DNA of 33,932 bases from JBDTMT01 sp033764095 (GCA_033764095.1 JANRJF010000074.1:1-33932); one strand, 5' to 3'; positions 9,096 to 16,757 are shown, counted from the stretch's first letter. Made by a program: numbers and translations. The notes: generated from the sequence alone by a model not told the origin.

Positions 9096-9746
9096 ATGTG
9101 GGTCACGCCTGACGATCTCGCCTTCGCGGTCAGCTTCTTCGTCACCCTGTTCTCGGTCCTCAATCCGCCCCACGCGGTGCCGCTCTACCTGGCGATGGTG
9201 CCGGCGCCGACGCCGGACCCCACCCGGCGGGTGGCGCGCGGCGCGGCGCTGACCGTCTTCTGCGCCCTCGCCGTCGGCCTGCTCTGCGGCGAGGAGCTGC
9301 TCGGCTTCTTCGGCATCACCGTGCCGGCGTTTCAGGTCGGCGGCGGCCTGCTCATTCTCCTGATGGGCCTGTCGATGCTGCAGGGCCAGGTGAGTCCGGC
9401 GAAGTCGACGCCGGCGGAAGCGGCCGAGGCGGCGCAGTGGCGCGAGATCGCCATCGTGCCGCTCGGCATGCCGATCCTCGCCGGCGCCGGCTCGATCAGC
9501 ACCGTCATCGTCTTCGACCACCAGGCCGACAACTGGCCGCAGTGGCTCAGCCTGATCGGCGGCATCGTCGCCAACACGCTGCTCTGCTGGGGCTTCCTGC
9601 GCTACTCCGACGGCCTCATCCGCGTGCTCGGCCGCACCGGCGTGAACGTCATCAGCCGCCTGATGGGCATGATCCTGGTCGCCATGGCGGTGCAGTTCAT
9701 GGCCGACGGCATCCATGGTCTGTTCCCATCGGCACCGGCGCCCTGA
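9096..9746 (+). CDS. MarC family integral membrane protein
   Basis: 216 residues with about six hydrophobic segments. The N-terminal FFVTLFSVLNPPHAVPLYLAM is the MarC/UPF0056 signature (usually F..L..INPxGxxPIF), and LGMPILAGAGSISTVIV matches the second conserved loop (P.aGPGaIst). The function of the family is unsettled; early links to multiple antibiotic resistance were not confirmed. GGAGCGGGG lies just before the ATG. The stop codon forms the loop of a 14-bp hairpin (9730-9760), so termination probably occurs right at the gene end. Confidence 0.9.
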   Translation: MWVTPDDLAFAVSFFVTLFSVLNPPHAVPLYLAMVPAPTPDPTRRVARGAALTVFCALAVGLLCGEELLGFFGITVPAFQVGGGLLILLMGLSMLQGQVSPAKSTPAEAAEAAQWREIAIVPLGMPILAGAGSISTVIVFDHQADNWPQWLSLIGGIVANTLLCWGFLRYSDGLIRVLGRTGVNVISRLMGMILVAMAVQFMADGIHGLFPSAPAP

Positions 9747-9760
9747 GGGCGCCGATGCCG
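9730..9760 (+). terminator. Hairpin whose loop is the MarC stop codon
   Basis: A 14-nt arm (9730-9743) and the reverse complement of 9747-9760 match at 13 of 14 positions around a 3-nt loop, TGA, which is the stop codon of the MarC gene. There is no clear T-run afterwards. The 3' arm end, CGATGCCGCGC, is shared with a similar hairpin at 13471-13499, and both lead into a related palindrome, so the hairpin may be part of that element. Confidence 0.6.
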
Positions 9761-9886
9761 CGCTTATGGCGTATGGCCTATCGCGTATCGCCGGAAGGGC
9801 CTGTCGCTGCGGTGGAGCACGTGTCGTAAGAGAAGATCCGTGCTCCACTCCAGCCATAAGCCATCAGCCATAGGCCATCAGCGCGC
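9760..9886. repeat. Composite inverted repeat, TATGGC/TATCG type (copy 1)
   Basis: The outer arms CGCGCTTATGGCGTATGGCC (from 9759) and the reverse complement of 9855-9884 align imperfectly with small gaps. An inner perfect 10-bp stem GTGGAGCACG (9812-9821) pairs with 9839-9848. The segment CGCGTATCGCCGGAAGGG recurs almost exactly in the palindrome at 13498-13580. It sits between the MarC gene and glpD, ending about 16 bases before the glpD start. Confidence 0.75.
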
Positions 9887-9901
9887 GAGCGCAGCGAGCG
9901 C

Positions 9902-11479
9902 ATGCACCTGACCCGCGACCATATGCTCGACATGCTCGCGCACGGGCCGTGGGACGTCATCGTCATCGGCGGCGGCGCCAGCGGGCTGGGTATCGCGGTG
10001 GATGCGCAGACGCGCGGCTACCGCACGCTGCTGCTCGAGCAGTACGACTTCGCCAAGGGCACCTCCAGCCGCAGCACCAAGCTGGTGCACGGCGGCGTGC
10101 GCTACCTGAAGCAGGGCAACGTCTCGCTGGTGCTGGAGGCGCTGCGCGAGCGCGGCCTGCTGTGCCGCAACGCCGCGCACCTGGTGCACGACCTCGCCTT
10201 CATCGTGCCGCGCTACAAGTGGTGGGAGGGGCCGTTCTACGGCGTCGGCTTCAAGCTCTACGACGTGCTCGCCGGCAAGCTGAACATCGCCAAGTCGCGG
10301 CGGCTGAACCGCAAGCAGACCATCGAGCGCATTCCCAACGTCGAGACCAGGAACCTGATCGGCGGCGCGATGTACCACGACGCGCAGTTCGACGACGCAC
10401 GCCTCGCCTTCGCGCTGGCGCAGACCGCCGCCGACCACGGCGCCACGCTGCTCAACTACATGCCGGTCACCGGCCTGCTGAAGGCCGGCGGCACGGTGTG
10501 CGGCGTCGCCGCCACCGACAGCGAAACCGGCACCACCTACGAGCTGCACGGCAAGGTGGTGATCAACGCCACCGGCGTGTTCACCGACAGCATCCGGCGG
10601 CTCGACGACGACGCCAGCGAGCCGATGGTGGCGCCGAGCCAGGGCGTGCACCTGGTGCTCGACCGCAGCTTCCAGCCCAGCGATGCGGCAATCATGGTGC
10701 CGCAGACCGACGACGGGCGCGTGTTGTTCGTCATTCCCTGGCACGGCCGCTGCCTGATCGGCACCACCGACACGCCGGTGCCGCGCGCCGAGCTGGAGCC
10801 GCGACCGCTGGCCGAGGAGGTGCAGTTCATCCTGCGCAACGCGGCGCGCTACCTGCGCCACGACCCGCGCGAGGAGGACGTGCTGAGCTGGTTCGCCGGC
10901 CTGCGCCCGCTGGTGCAGCCGAACCAGAGCGGCGTCACCACCAAGTCGATGTCGCGCGAGCACGCGGTGGTCATCTCGCCGTCCGGTCTGGTCACCATCG
11001 TCGGCGGCAAGTGGACCACCTATCGCAAGATGGCGGAGGACACGGTCAACGACGCGATCGCGGTCGGCGGCCTGCCCGAGCATCCGTGCGTCACCGAGCA
11101 GCTGAAACTGCACGGCTGCCTGGGGCGCAGCGACCCCGCCCTGCCGCCGCCCGGCCCGCTGCAGATGTACGGCGCCGACGTCACCGAGGTGGAGGCGTTC
11201 TTCGATCGCCAGCCGGCGCGCCGCGAGCTGCTGCATGCGCGCCTGCCGTATCACCGCGGCCAGATCACCTGGGCGGCGCGCCACGAGATGGCGCGCACGC
11301 TGGAGGACGCGCTGGCGCGCCGCACGCGCGCCCTGCTGCTCGATGCGCGCGCCTCGATCGAGGCGGCGCCGCTCGCCGCCGAGCTGATGGCCAAGGAGCT
11401 CGGGCACGACGCGGCGTGGGTCGCGGCACAGGTGGCGGCGTACACGCAGCTCGCTCAGGGCTACCTGCCGCCGCGCTGA
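9902..11479 (+). CDS. glpD: FAD-dependent glycerol-3-phosphate dehydrogenase
   Basis: 525 residues, the usual GlpD length. It oxidises sn-glycerol 3-phosphate to dihydroxyacetone phosphate at the inner face of the cytoplasmic membrane and passes electrons to quinone. The FAD dinucleotide fold is VIVIGGGASGLGIAVDA (about residues 19-35). It is followed by the family signature GTSSRSTKLVHGGVRYL, and further on by SQGVHLVLDRSF, IGTTDTPVPRAELEP and the FAD-binding VGGKWTTYRKMAED near residue 370. The C-terminal helical domain of the family (HARLPYHRGQITWAARHEMARTLEDALARRTRALLLD) is intact. No glycerol kinase or facilitator is adjacent, so it probably serves lipid-derived glycerol phosphate. The start lies immediately after a palindromic repeat and has no clear Shine-Dalgarno. 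Confidence 0.93.
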   Translation: MHLTRDHMLDMLAHGPWDVIVIGGGASGLGIAVDAQTRGYRTLLLEQYDFAKGTSSRSTKLVHGGVRYLKQGNVSLVLEALRERGLLCRNAAHLVHDLAFIVPRYKWWEGPFYGVGFKLYDVLAGKLNIAKSRRLNRKQTIERIPNVETRNLIGGAMYHDAQFDDARLAFALAQTAADHGATLLNYMPVTGLLKAGGTVCGVAATDSETGTTYELHGKVVINATGVFTDSIRRLDDDASEPMVAPSQGVHLVLDRSFQPSDAAIMVPQTDDGRVLFVIPWHGRCLIGTTDTPVPRAELEPRPLAEEVQFILRNAARYLRHDPREEDVLSWFAGLRPLVQPNQSGVTTKSMSREHAVVISPSGLVTIVGGKWTTYRKMAEDTVNDAIAVGGLPEHPCVTEQLKLHGCLGRSDPALPPPGPLQMYGADVTEVEAFFDRQPARRELLHARLPYHRGQITWAARHEMARTLEDALARRTRALLLDARASIEAAPLAAELMAKELGHDAAWVAAQVAAYTQLAQGYLPPR

Positions 11480-11583
11480 GCCGGCGGCGGCGCCGGTTGA
11501 CCCCTCCGCGCGCGCGGCAGTAGGGGAGGAACCGCGCTGGCCTGTGCGGCGACGACTCGACCAACCGACCGAAGGGGGGAGCC

Positions 11584-12111
11584 ATGAGACAGGTTCTGTT
11601 GGCTGTGGCGCTGTTGGTGGCGATGGGGGCGGGGACGGCATCGGCGCAGACGAACACGCCGCGTGCGCATCCGGGGGCGGGCGGGCCGCGCAGCGACCTC
11701 GCCGCCGACGCGGCGATCCGTCAGCTCTACGCCGAGTTCACCGCCGCGTGGAACGCGCACGACCCGCAGAAGATGGCGAGCTACTGGACGCTCGACGGCG
11801 ACATCGTCGAGCCCGACGGCATGACCGCCAAAGGGCGCAGCGAGGTGGAGAAGCACTTCGCCACCGAGCAGGAAGCGGCGTTCAAGGACAGCACGTTGAA
11901 GCTCGCCGTCGAGTCGGTGTGGTTCCCGAGCGCCGAGGTGGCGATGGTGGACGGCAGCTACATGGTGCTCAACGCCCTCGATCCGAACGGCCAGCCGTTG
12001 CCGCCGCGCAAGGGACTGGTGTCCGCCGTGCTGCTCAAGGAGGACGGAACCTGGCGCGTCGCGGCGAGCCGCTCGTCGATCCCGGTGCCGCTGCCCTGGC
12101 GCCCGCGCTGA
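11584..12111 (+). CDS. Secreted SnoaL-like/DUF4440 family protein
   Basis: 175 residues. The N-terminus MRQVLLAVALLVAMGAGTASA is a typical Sec signal peptide with an ASA cleavage motif. The mature protein is an NTF2-fold, SgcJ/EcaC-type domain: AIRQLYAEFTAAWNAHDPQKM, then YWTLDGDIVEPDGMTAKGRS, and the closing strands LVSAVLLKEDGTWRVAASRSSIP. Members are variously isomerase-like or binding proteins; no catalytic role can be read here. GGGGGGA lies 5-10 bases upstream of the ATG. It is a second NTF2-fold protein in this window, unrelated in its N-terminus to the lysine-tailed one at 8526. Confidence 0.85.
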   Translation: MRQVLLAVALLVAMGAGTASAQTNTPRAHPGAGGPRSDLAADAAIRQLYAEFTAAWNAHDPQKMASYWTLDGDIVEPDGMTAKGRSEVEKHFATEQEAAFKDSTLKLAVESVWFPSAEVAMVDGSYMVLNALDPNGQPLPPRKGLVSAVLLKEDGTWRVAASRSSIPVPLPWRPR

Positions 12112-12136
12112 CGTTCGCGCGCGCATCCCTGTGCCA

Positions 12137-12268
12137 GAGAAGCCACGGATTGCACGGATACGACTTGACGATTGCACGGATCCTGCGATCGAGATTGTTC
12201 GATTGTCGAAGCGTTCATGCCTTGCTCCGTGAAATCCTGAAATGTCTCCGTGCCATCCGTGGCTCCTC
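12137..12268. repeat. Inverted repeat of CACGGAT words (copy 1)
   Basis: The left arm (12137-12180), GAGAAGCCACGGATTGCACGG onward, carries CACGGAT three times. The right arm (12222-12268) is the complementary series ending ATCCGTGGCTCCTC. The spacer is about 41 nt. It occupies most of the 250-base gap between the SnoaL-like gene and the crotonase gene. The rest of that gap (12269-12361) shows nothing I can name apart from low-complexity AACAACGAACAACCTGACAG. Confidence 0.8.
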
Positions 12269-12361
12269 GCCGCCCGTGCGCGGCTGCCGCGGTGGTTGGC
12301 TTCAGACGCGGTCTGACCTAACAACGAACAACCTGACAGCCTGAGCACGGGGATCGCGCGC

Positions 12362-13072
12362 ATGTCATCCGAGCTGGTTCGCTATGAAGCACGCGACGCC
12401 GTCGCGCTGCTCACCCTCGACGACGGCAAGGCCAACGCCGTCTCGCCGGCGGTGATCGCCGCGCTCAACGCGGCGCTCGATCGCGCCGCGCGCGAGGAGG
12501 CCGGTGCGGTCGTGCTGGCGGGGCGGCCGGGGCGCTTCTCGGCCGGCTTCGACCTGAGCGTCATGACCGCCGGCCAGGACGCGCTGTTCAGCCTGGTGAA
12601 GGGCGGCGCCGAGCTGGCGCTGCGCATGTTCGAGTTCCCCCGCCCGGTGGTGATCGCCTGCACCGGCCACGCGCTGGCCGCCGGCGCCGTGTTCCTGTGC
12701 TCGGCGGACGTGCGCCTCGGCGCTGCCGGCGCCTTCAAGATCGGGCTCAACGAGGTGGCGATCCAGTTGCCGTTGCCGACCTTCGCGCTGGAGCTGGCGC
12801 GTGCCCGGCTGACGCCGCGCTGGCTCACCCGCTCGGTGACGCAGGCGCACATCTTCGATCCGGCCGCTGCGGTCGAGGCCGGCTTCCTCGACGCGACCAC
12901 CGATGCCGCCACCGTGGTCGACGATGCCGTCGCCCACGCGGCACGCCTGGCGGCGCTCCCCGACCCCGCCTTCCGGCTCACCAAGCAGCGCGAGCGCGGC
13001 GCCCTGATCGCGCAGATCCGCGCCACGCTCGACGCCGACATCCGCACGCTCACCGCGCCGGTTCCCGCCTGA
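12362..13072 (+). CDS. Crotonase/enoyl-CoA hydratase family protein
   Basis: 236 residues, slightly short for the family (usually about 255-265). The oxyanion-hole segments are visible as RFSAGFDLSVM (about residues 57-67) and HALAAGAVFLCSADVRLGA (about 103-121). The GLNEVAIQLPLP stretch (about 129-140) keeps one of the positions where hydratases carry a catalytic Glu. The first catalytic Glu of classical hydratases (in the GGG.E helix) is absent because the helix reads AAGAVFLC, so hydratase activity is uncertain and isomerase, thioesterase or other crotonase chemistry is possible. It acts on an acyl-CoA in the cytoplasm and could cooperate with the acyl-CoA synthetase at 628, though it is not in the same operon. 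Confidence 0.87.
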   Translation: MSSELVRYEARDAVALLTLDDGKANAVSPAVIAALNAALDRAAREEAGAVVLAGRPGRFSAGFDLSVMTAGQDALFSLVKGGAELALRMFEFPRPVVIACTGHALAAGAVFLCSADVRLGAAGAFKIGLNEVAIQLPLPTFALELARARLTPRWLTRSVTQAHIFDPAAAVEAGFLDATTDAATVVDDAVAHAARLAALPDPAFRLTKQRERGALIAQIRATLDADIRTLTAPVPA

Positions 13073-13141
13073 ATCGCGGTGGACATCGCGGGGGGCGCGC
13101 GGTAGCGTCGCCGTTCGTCGAGGCACAGGGGAGAGACATTC

Positions 13142-13462
13142 ATGCCGCGCCTGCTCAGACTGCTCACCACGTTGACCGTGGCGATCACCTTCACGGTGGT
13201 AGTGACCGCCGTGCAGCCCCAGCCGGTCTACGCCAATACCGACACCGAGACGATCCTGATCGTGCTCGGCGCCGTGTTCGGCGGCCTGGCGATCATCGCC
13301 ATCGTCGCGACCCTGCTGGTGCGCAACAACCCGGCGTGGATGCCGGCGGCGCCCGGCCTCGACGTCAAGCACCTCGCACGCGACGAGCGCCCACCCGGCG
13401 TACGCTTCGGCCTCGACTGCGGCTGGCGCCCAGGCGGCATGCCGCTGCTCTGCTGGAACTGA
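13142..13462 (+). CDS. Small hypothetical membrane protein
   Basis: 106 residues that I do not recognise. The N-terminus (MPRLLRLLTTLTVAITFTVV) is a signal peptide or first membrane helix, with a possible VYA cleavage site at about residue 31. A second hydrophobic segment, TILIVLGAVFGGLAIIAIVA, spans about 37-56. The remaining 50 residues are polar with two Cys (DCGWRPGGMPLLCWN at the very end). AGGGGAGAG lies 5-13 bases before the ATG, which supports real translation. It is probably its own transcription unit or distal to the crotonase gene; a hairpin follows at 13471. Confidence 0.68.
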   Translation: MPRLLRLLTTLTVAITFTVVVTAVQPQPVYANTDTETILIVLGAVFGGLAIIAIVATLLVRNNPAWMPAAPGLDVKHLARDERPPGVRFGLDCGWRPGGMPLLCWN

Positions 13463-13470
13463 TCAGCGGG

Positions 13471-13499
13471 GCGGCATTGCACCAAGGGTGCGATGCCGC
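13471..13499 (+). terminator. Terminator-like hairpin after the small membrane protein
   Basis: GCGGCATTGCACC (13471-13483) pairs with 13487-13499 at 12 of 13 positions around the loop AAG, nine bases after the stop codon. No T-run follows. Its 3' arm CGATGCCGCGC and the following TATGGC are shared with the hairpin plus palindrome after the MarC gene. Confidence 0.6.
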
Positions 13500-13580
13500 G
13501 CGTATGGCCCCTCGCTGATCGCCTATCGTCGGAAGGGTTTTCGAATGGCGATAGGCGCTACGCGATAGGCGATACGCGCG
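13498..13580. repeat. Composite inverted repeat, TATGGC/TATCG type (copy 2)
   Basis: The left arm CGCGCGTATGGCCCCTCGCTG onward (13498-13536) pairs imperfectly with 13544-13580, whose reverse complement begins CGCGCGTATCGCCTATCGCG. The spacer is only about 7 nt. The internal CTATCGTCGGAAGGG matches TATCGCCGGAAGGG of the copy at 9760-9886. It lies between convergent genes and ends three bases before the AtuA-like stop codon. Confidence 0.78.
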
Positions 13581-13583
13581 TAC

Positions 13584-15374
13584 TTACGCGCCGACCGATG
13601 CGAGCACCTCGTCCGGCACGTCGAGCTCCATCGTCAGCAGGCCCTGGGCGAGGGTCTTGCCCTGATGATCGACGCGCAGCGACAGGGTGCCGCCGCCGCC
13701 GAGGGCGTGGCGCAGGAAGAAGTTGAAGGCAAGCAGGTTGGGCAGCTCGAAGCGCTCCACCGGCCCTTCCACCAGATCGCGGTAGAAGGCGTGCACGCGC
13801 TTGGCGCTCAGCGCCTCGCGCAGGAACGCGTAGGCCTCCGCCGAACGCGCCGCGACGCCGACGTTGGCGTGATCGCCCTTGTCGCCCGAGCGCGCGTAGG
13901 CGACCGTGCCGAGCCGCACGCGGCTGCTGCGGCCGCCCGGCGCGGCGCCGATCTCCGGCGCCGGCGCGGCGGCGCGCGGCGCGCGTGACGAGGGCGGCAG
14001 CGTCAGCGACACCTCGCTGCTCGTCGCGCTGCCGTCCTGGCGCACGGTGACCTCGGCGGCGACCAGCTCGCGCGGGATCAGCGCCGGCCAGAAGCCGAAC
14101 GCCTCCTGCACCTCGGGCCGGCCGCCGAAGATGCCGAGCCCCGGCGGACCCTGCAGCGCGAACCCGAGCAGATGGGTGGCAAAGCGCTTCAACTTGGCGC
14201 GGTCGGCGTCGGCGACGCCGATGCGGAAGAGGATCTCGTTCGGCTCCGGCTCGACCGGCGCGGCGCCCCCCCAGCAGGCATTGGCGCCGATGAAGTCGGC
14301 GCGGCGGTCGGCGAAGTCGGTCCCGACCCGGTGCCAGACCATCTCCGCCAGGCGCTCGCCCTTGGCGATGACGTTGGGACCGGAGATCAGCACCGTGCCG
14401 ACGGCGCGGTAGCCCTGGCGGTAGACGATCGACGCCTTCAGCGTCGGCGGCGCCGGCAGGCCGCGCGCGCCGCTGACGTGCACGCGGTCGGCGCCGTCCT
14501 GCGTCAGGTGGAGACTGGTGAAGTCGGCGGTGACGTCGGGCGTCATGTAGGCGCGCGGATCGCCGATTTCGTAGAGCAGCTGCTCGGTGACCGTCCGCGT
14601 GCTCACCAGCCCGCCGGTGCCCGGGTGCTTGGTGACGACGAAGCTGCCGTCCGCTTCGCACTCGGCGATCGGGTAGCCGACGTCGAGCATCGACGGGATG
14701 CGCTGCCAGTCGGTGAAGTTGCCGCCGGTCACCTGCGCGCCGCACTCCAGGATATGACCGGCGGCGATGCCGGCGGCGAGCTTGTCCCAGTCGTCCCACG
14801 CCCAGCCGAACTCGTGCACCATCGGCGCCAGGATCAGCGCCGCGTCGGTGGTCCGGCCGGTGATGACGATGCGCGCGCCCTTGCCGAGCGCCTCCACCAC
14901 CGGGCGGGCGCTGATGTAGGCGTTGGCGGCGACGACGCGCCCGCGGATCTCGTCGTACGTCCGCGTCCCGTCCATGTGGTCGAGCGTCGCGCCGGTCTTC
15001 TCCAGGGCGTCGAGCCGCGGCAGCAGGTCGTCGCCGCTCACCAGGCCGATCGGCAGCGAGACGCCCGCCTGCTTGCACAGGGCCTCGACCGCTTCCGCGC
15101 AGCCGGCCGGGTTGATGCCGCCGGCGTTGACGATCACCGTCACGCCGCGCTCGACGATCGCCGGCAGCGCCAGCTTGAGGTGCTCGATGAAGTCGTAGGC
15201 GAAGCCCGCCTTGGGATCGCGCGCGCGCTGGCGCTGCAGGATCACCATGGTGATCTCGGCGAGGAAATCCATGGTGACGTAGTCGAGCGGTCCGCCGGTC
15301 ACCTGGCGCAGCAGCGCCTCCGGATCGTCGCCCCAGTAGCCGCTGGCGTTGGCGATGCGAATCGTCTTGCTCAC
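13584..15374 (-). CDS. AtuA-like protein (DUF1446, acyclic terpene utilisation family)
   Basis: 596 residues from a GTG at 15374 (VSKTIRIANASGYWGDD). AtuA is required for growth of Pseudomonas on citronellol/geraniol, but the enzymatic reaction of the family is not established. The DUF1446 domain fills about residues 4-450, with conserved IRIANASGYWGDDP, NAGGINPAGCAEAVE, GRTTDAALILAPMVHEF and ECGAQVTGGNFTDW. A C-terminal AtuA-like domain (about 495-595) carries AYARSGDKGDHANVGVAARS. The upstream small gene's stop overlaps this start as GTGA. Two domains in one chain is the normal long form. No geranyl-CoA carboxylase is in the window, so terpene degradation is not demonstrated. Confidence 0.9.
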   Translation of the reverse strand: MSKTIRIANASGYWGDDPEALLRQVTGGPLDYVTMDFLAEITMVILQRQRARDPKAGFAYDFIEHLKLALPAIVERGVTVIVNAGGINPAGCAEAVEALCKQAGVSLPIGLVSGDDLLPRLDALEKTGATLDHMDGTRTYDEIRGRVVAANAYISARPVVEALGKGARIVITGRTTDAALILAPMVHEFGWAWDDWDKLAAGIAAGHILECGAQVTGGNFTDWQRIPSMLDVGYPIAECEADGSFVVTKHPGTGGLVSTRTVTEQLLYEIGDPRAYMTPDVTADFTSLHLTQDGADRVHVSGARGLPAPPTLKASIVYRQGYRAVGTVLISGPNVIAKGERLAEMVWHRVGTDFADRRADFIGANACWGGAAPVEPEPNEILFRIGVADADRAKLKRFATHLLGFALQGPPGLGIFGGRPEVQEAFGFWPALIPRELVAAEVTVRQDGSATSSEVSLTLPPSSRAPRAAAPAPEIGAAPGGRSSRVRLGTVAYARSGDKGDHANVGVAARSAEAYAFLREALSAKRVHAFYRDLVEGPVERFELPNLLAFNFFLRHALGGGGTLSLRVDHQGKTLAQGLLTMELDVPDEVLASVGA

Positions 15375-15610
15375 GAGTGCTCCCGCGCCGGCAGTCGATC
15401 CGGCGCCTTGCCGCAGCGGACGCGCACCAGCGCGTCGAGCTCGGCCGCATAGCGGGCGACGTCGGCCGGTGCGTCGCACGGCGCATCGATCAGCGCACGC
15501 CGCTCCGCCAGCGACAACATCGTCCACTCTTTCAGATGGAGTTTGATGCCGACGCGGTCGAGCTTGTCGCGCACGCTGCGCGGCATCAGCGTCAGGTCGT
15601 CCTCGTCCAT
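15371..15610 (-). CDS. Nitrate-reductase-associated small protein family
   Basis: 79 residues. The pattern LMPRSVRDKLDRVGIKLHLKEWTMLSLAERRALIDAP resembles the conserved nitrate-reductase-associated family (PF09655-like), usually about 90-150 residues, so this one is short. The family's function is not known. Here it lies between a zinc-ribbon gene (6 bases upstream) and the AtuA-like gene (GTGA overlap), with no nitrate reductase nearby, so a nitrate role is doubtful in this context. Assignment is by remembered sequence pattern and is moderate. Confidence 0.75.
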   Translation of the reverse strand: MDEDDLTLMPRSVRDKLDRVGIKLHLKEWTMLSLAERRALIDAPCDAPADVARYAAELDALVRVRCGKAPDRLPAREHS

Positions 15611-15616
15611 GGCCGC

Positions 15617-15877
15617 TCAGCCCGCGACGAAGCGCGTCACCCGGTGGCGCAGCGCGCCCTTGGCGTCGCGCGCTTCCTCGACGACGTTGCGGCCGTGGCA
15701 GTTCGGGCACGGGAGGTAGCGCAGCTCGCCCTCCTGTCGCGCCGTCCAGTGCAGGTCCGGATTGAGGAACCGCTCGGCGGTGACCTCGTAGGCCAGCATC
15801 CAGCCGCAGTCCGGGTTCAGGCAGCGCAACACCTCGAGGTCGGCGGCCTTCTTCTTCGCTGCGGCGGGACTGGTCAT
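15617..15877 (-). CDS. Small zinc-ribbon protein
   Basis: 86 residues that I cannot place in a named family. Two cysteine pairs, CLNPDC (Cys19, Cys24) and CPNC (Cys57, Cys60), are spaced as in a zinc ribbon. Between them lies WMLAYEVTAERFLNPDLHW, and after them HGRNVVEEA. The N-terminus is short and basic (AAAKKKAAD). It heads the minus-strand group that continues into the nitrate-reductase-associated-like gene and the AtuA-like gene, six bases apart and overlapping respectively. A role as an accessory or CoA-substrate-presenting subunit of the AtuA-like protein, or as a regulator, would fit the arrangement but is inference. Confidence 0.72.
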   Translation of the reverse strand: MTSPAAAKKKAADLEVLRCLNPDCGWMLAYEVTAERFLNPDLHWTARQEGELRYLPCPNCHGRNVVEEARDAKGALRHRVTRFVAG

Positions 15878-15907
15878 CGCCGTCTTGTACCCCAGTCGCT
15901 CTCCAAA

Positions 15908-15999
15908 ACGGAACCACGGATGGATGCAGATGACTACGGATCAGGAACCAGAATCCCAACCTTCACCTGTGTTTATCCGCGTTCGCCCGCGGCTGCAGT
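15908..15999. repeat. Inverted repeat of CACGGAT/CAGAT words (copy 2, degenerate)
   Basis: The left arm AACGGAACCACGGATGGATG (from 15907) and the right arm (15963-15999, containing CCTGTGTTTATCCGCGTT) are complementary with many mismatches. The word content matches the palindromes at 32335 and 32796. It lies in the 232-base divergent gap between the zinc-ribbon gene and the CBS gene. The rest of this gap (16000-16097) shows nothing I can name. Confidence 0.7.
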
Positions 16000-16097
16000 T
16001 TTTTCTTGCCCGCCGTGCAGTGGCCGTGCTTGAACGCCAACAGACTCGCTCAAGGTTGGGACGTGGGGCCGCGGTGGGAGACGGGTCGTTGATTGCC

Positions 16098-16105
16098 GGA
16101 GGTGA
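16098..16105 (+). promoter_or_regulatory. Strong ribosome binding site GGAGGTGA
   Basis: A perfect eight-base anti-Shine-Dalgarno match ends five bases before the ATG at 16110. It fixes the CBS-protein start and rules out the longer frame from 15885, whose first part is repeat sequence. Confidence 0.85.
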
Positions 16106-16109
16106 GGCG

Positions 16110-16646
16110 ATGGACGACTACAGCATCCTCGAAGAAGAAGAGATCGCCGAGGAGCGCGCCATGCAGGCGGCGCGTCTTGGCGTAGCGATCACCAGCCGGC
16201 CGATCCGCTCGCTGTCGACGCTCAAGCCGCCGGTCTCGGTCGGCCCGAGCGCCTCGATCCACGAAGCGATCGACGTCATGAACCGCCACCGCGTCGGGTG
16301 CGTGCTGGTGGTCGAGCAGCAGCGCCTGGTCGGCATCTTCACCGAGCGCGACGTGCTGCGGAAAGTGGTCACCACCGGCCGCGACCTCGACGCGACGCCG
16401 GTCGGCGAGGTGATGACCGCCAACCCCGAGTGCCTGACGCTCGACGACGGCATCGCCTACGCGCTCAACATCATGCACGACGGCGGCTTCCGCCGCATCC
16501 CGCTGGTCGACGACCACGGTCGCCCGACCGGCGTGGTGACGATGCGCAACATCGTCGACGACATCGTCGACCTGTTCGCCGAGGAAGTGCTGAACCTGCC
16601 GCCGCACCCGACGCTGGAAGCGTCGCGCGAACGGGAAGGCGCGTGA
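16110..16646 (+). CDS. Tandem CBS-domain protein
   Basis: 178 residues. An acidic N-terminal segment (MDDYSILEEEEIAEERAMQ) of about 30 residues precedes two CBS motifs forming one Bateman module. The first runs from PPVSVGPSASIHEAIDVMNR to GIFTERDVLRKVV (about 39-90). The second runs from VGEVMTANPECLTLDDGIAY to GVVTMRNIVDDI (about 97-152). CBS pairs bind adenosine nucleotides (AMP, ATP, SAM) and sense energy state. No enzyme or channel domain is attached, so it would act as a stand-alone sensor or partner of another protein. No partner is obvious from the neighbours: a divergent zinc-ribbon operon upstream and a convergent peptidase downstream. Confidence 0.92.
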   Translation: MDDYSILEEEEIAEERAMQAARLGVAITSRPIRSLSTLKPPVSVGPSASIHEAIDVMNRHRVGCVLVVEQQRLVGIFTERDVLRKVVTTGRDLDATPVGEVMTANPECLTLDDGIAYALNIMHDGGFRRIPLVDDHGRPTGVVTMRNIVDDIVDLFAEEVLNLPPHPTLEASREREGA

Positions 16647-16650
16647 GGGG

Positions 16651-16757
16651 AAGGCTGTTAGGCTGCTAGGCAGTTACGCTGTTAGGGGGAATCGGAAGAT
16701 TTGCGGACCGAATTCCGACCCCTAACAGCGTAACAGCCTAGAAAGCGTAACAGCCTT
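16651..16757. repeat. Inverted repeat of GCTGTTAGG words
   Basis: The left arm (16651-16694, AAGGCTGTTAGGCTGCTAGG onward) and the right arm (16715-16757) are complementary for about 43 nt with a few mismatches; the spacer is about 20 nt. The words GCTGTTAGG/TTACGCTGTTA recur two to three times per arm. It fills the gap between the CBS gene and the convergent M1 peptidase gene; its last base is the third base of the peptidase stop codon (TGA on the minus strand). Confidence 0.88.

Noticed and set aside
15885..16109. Longer N-terminus of the CBS protein starting at 15885
   Set aside because: The extension is translated palindromic repeat, and a perfect GGAGGTGA lies right before the ATG at 16110.
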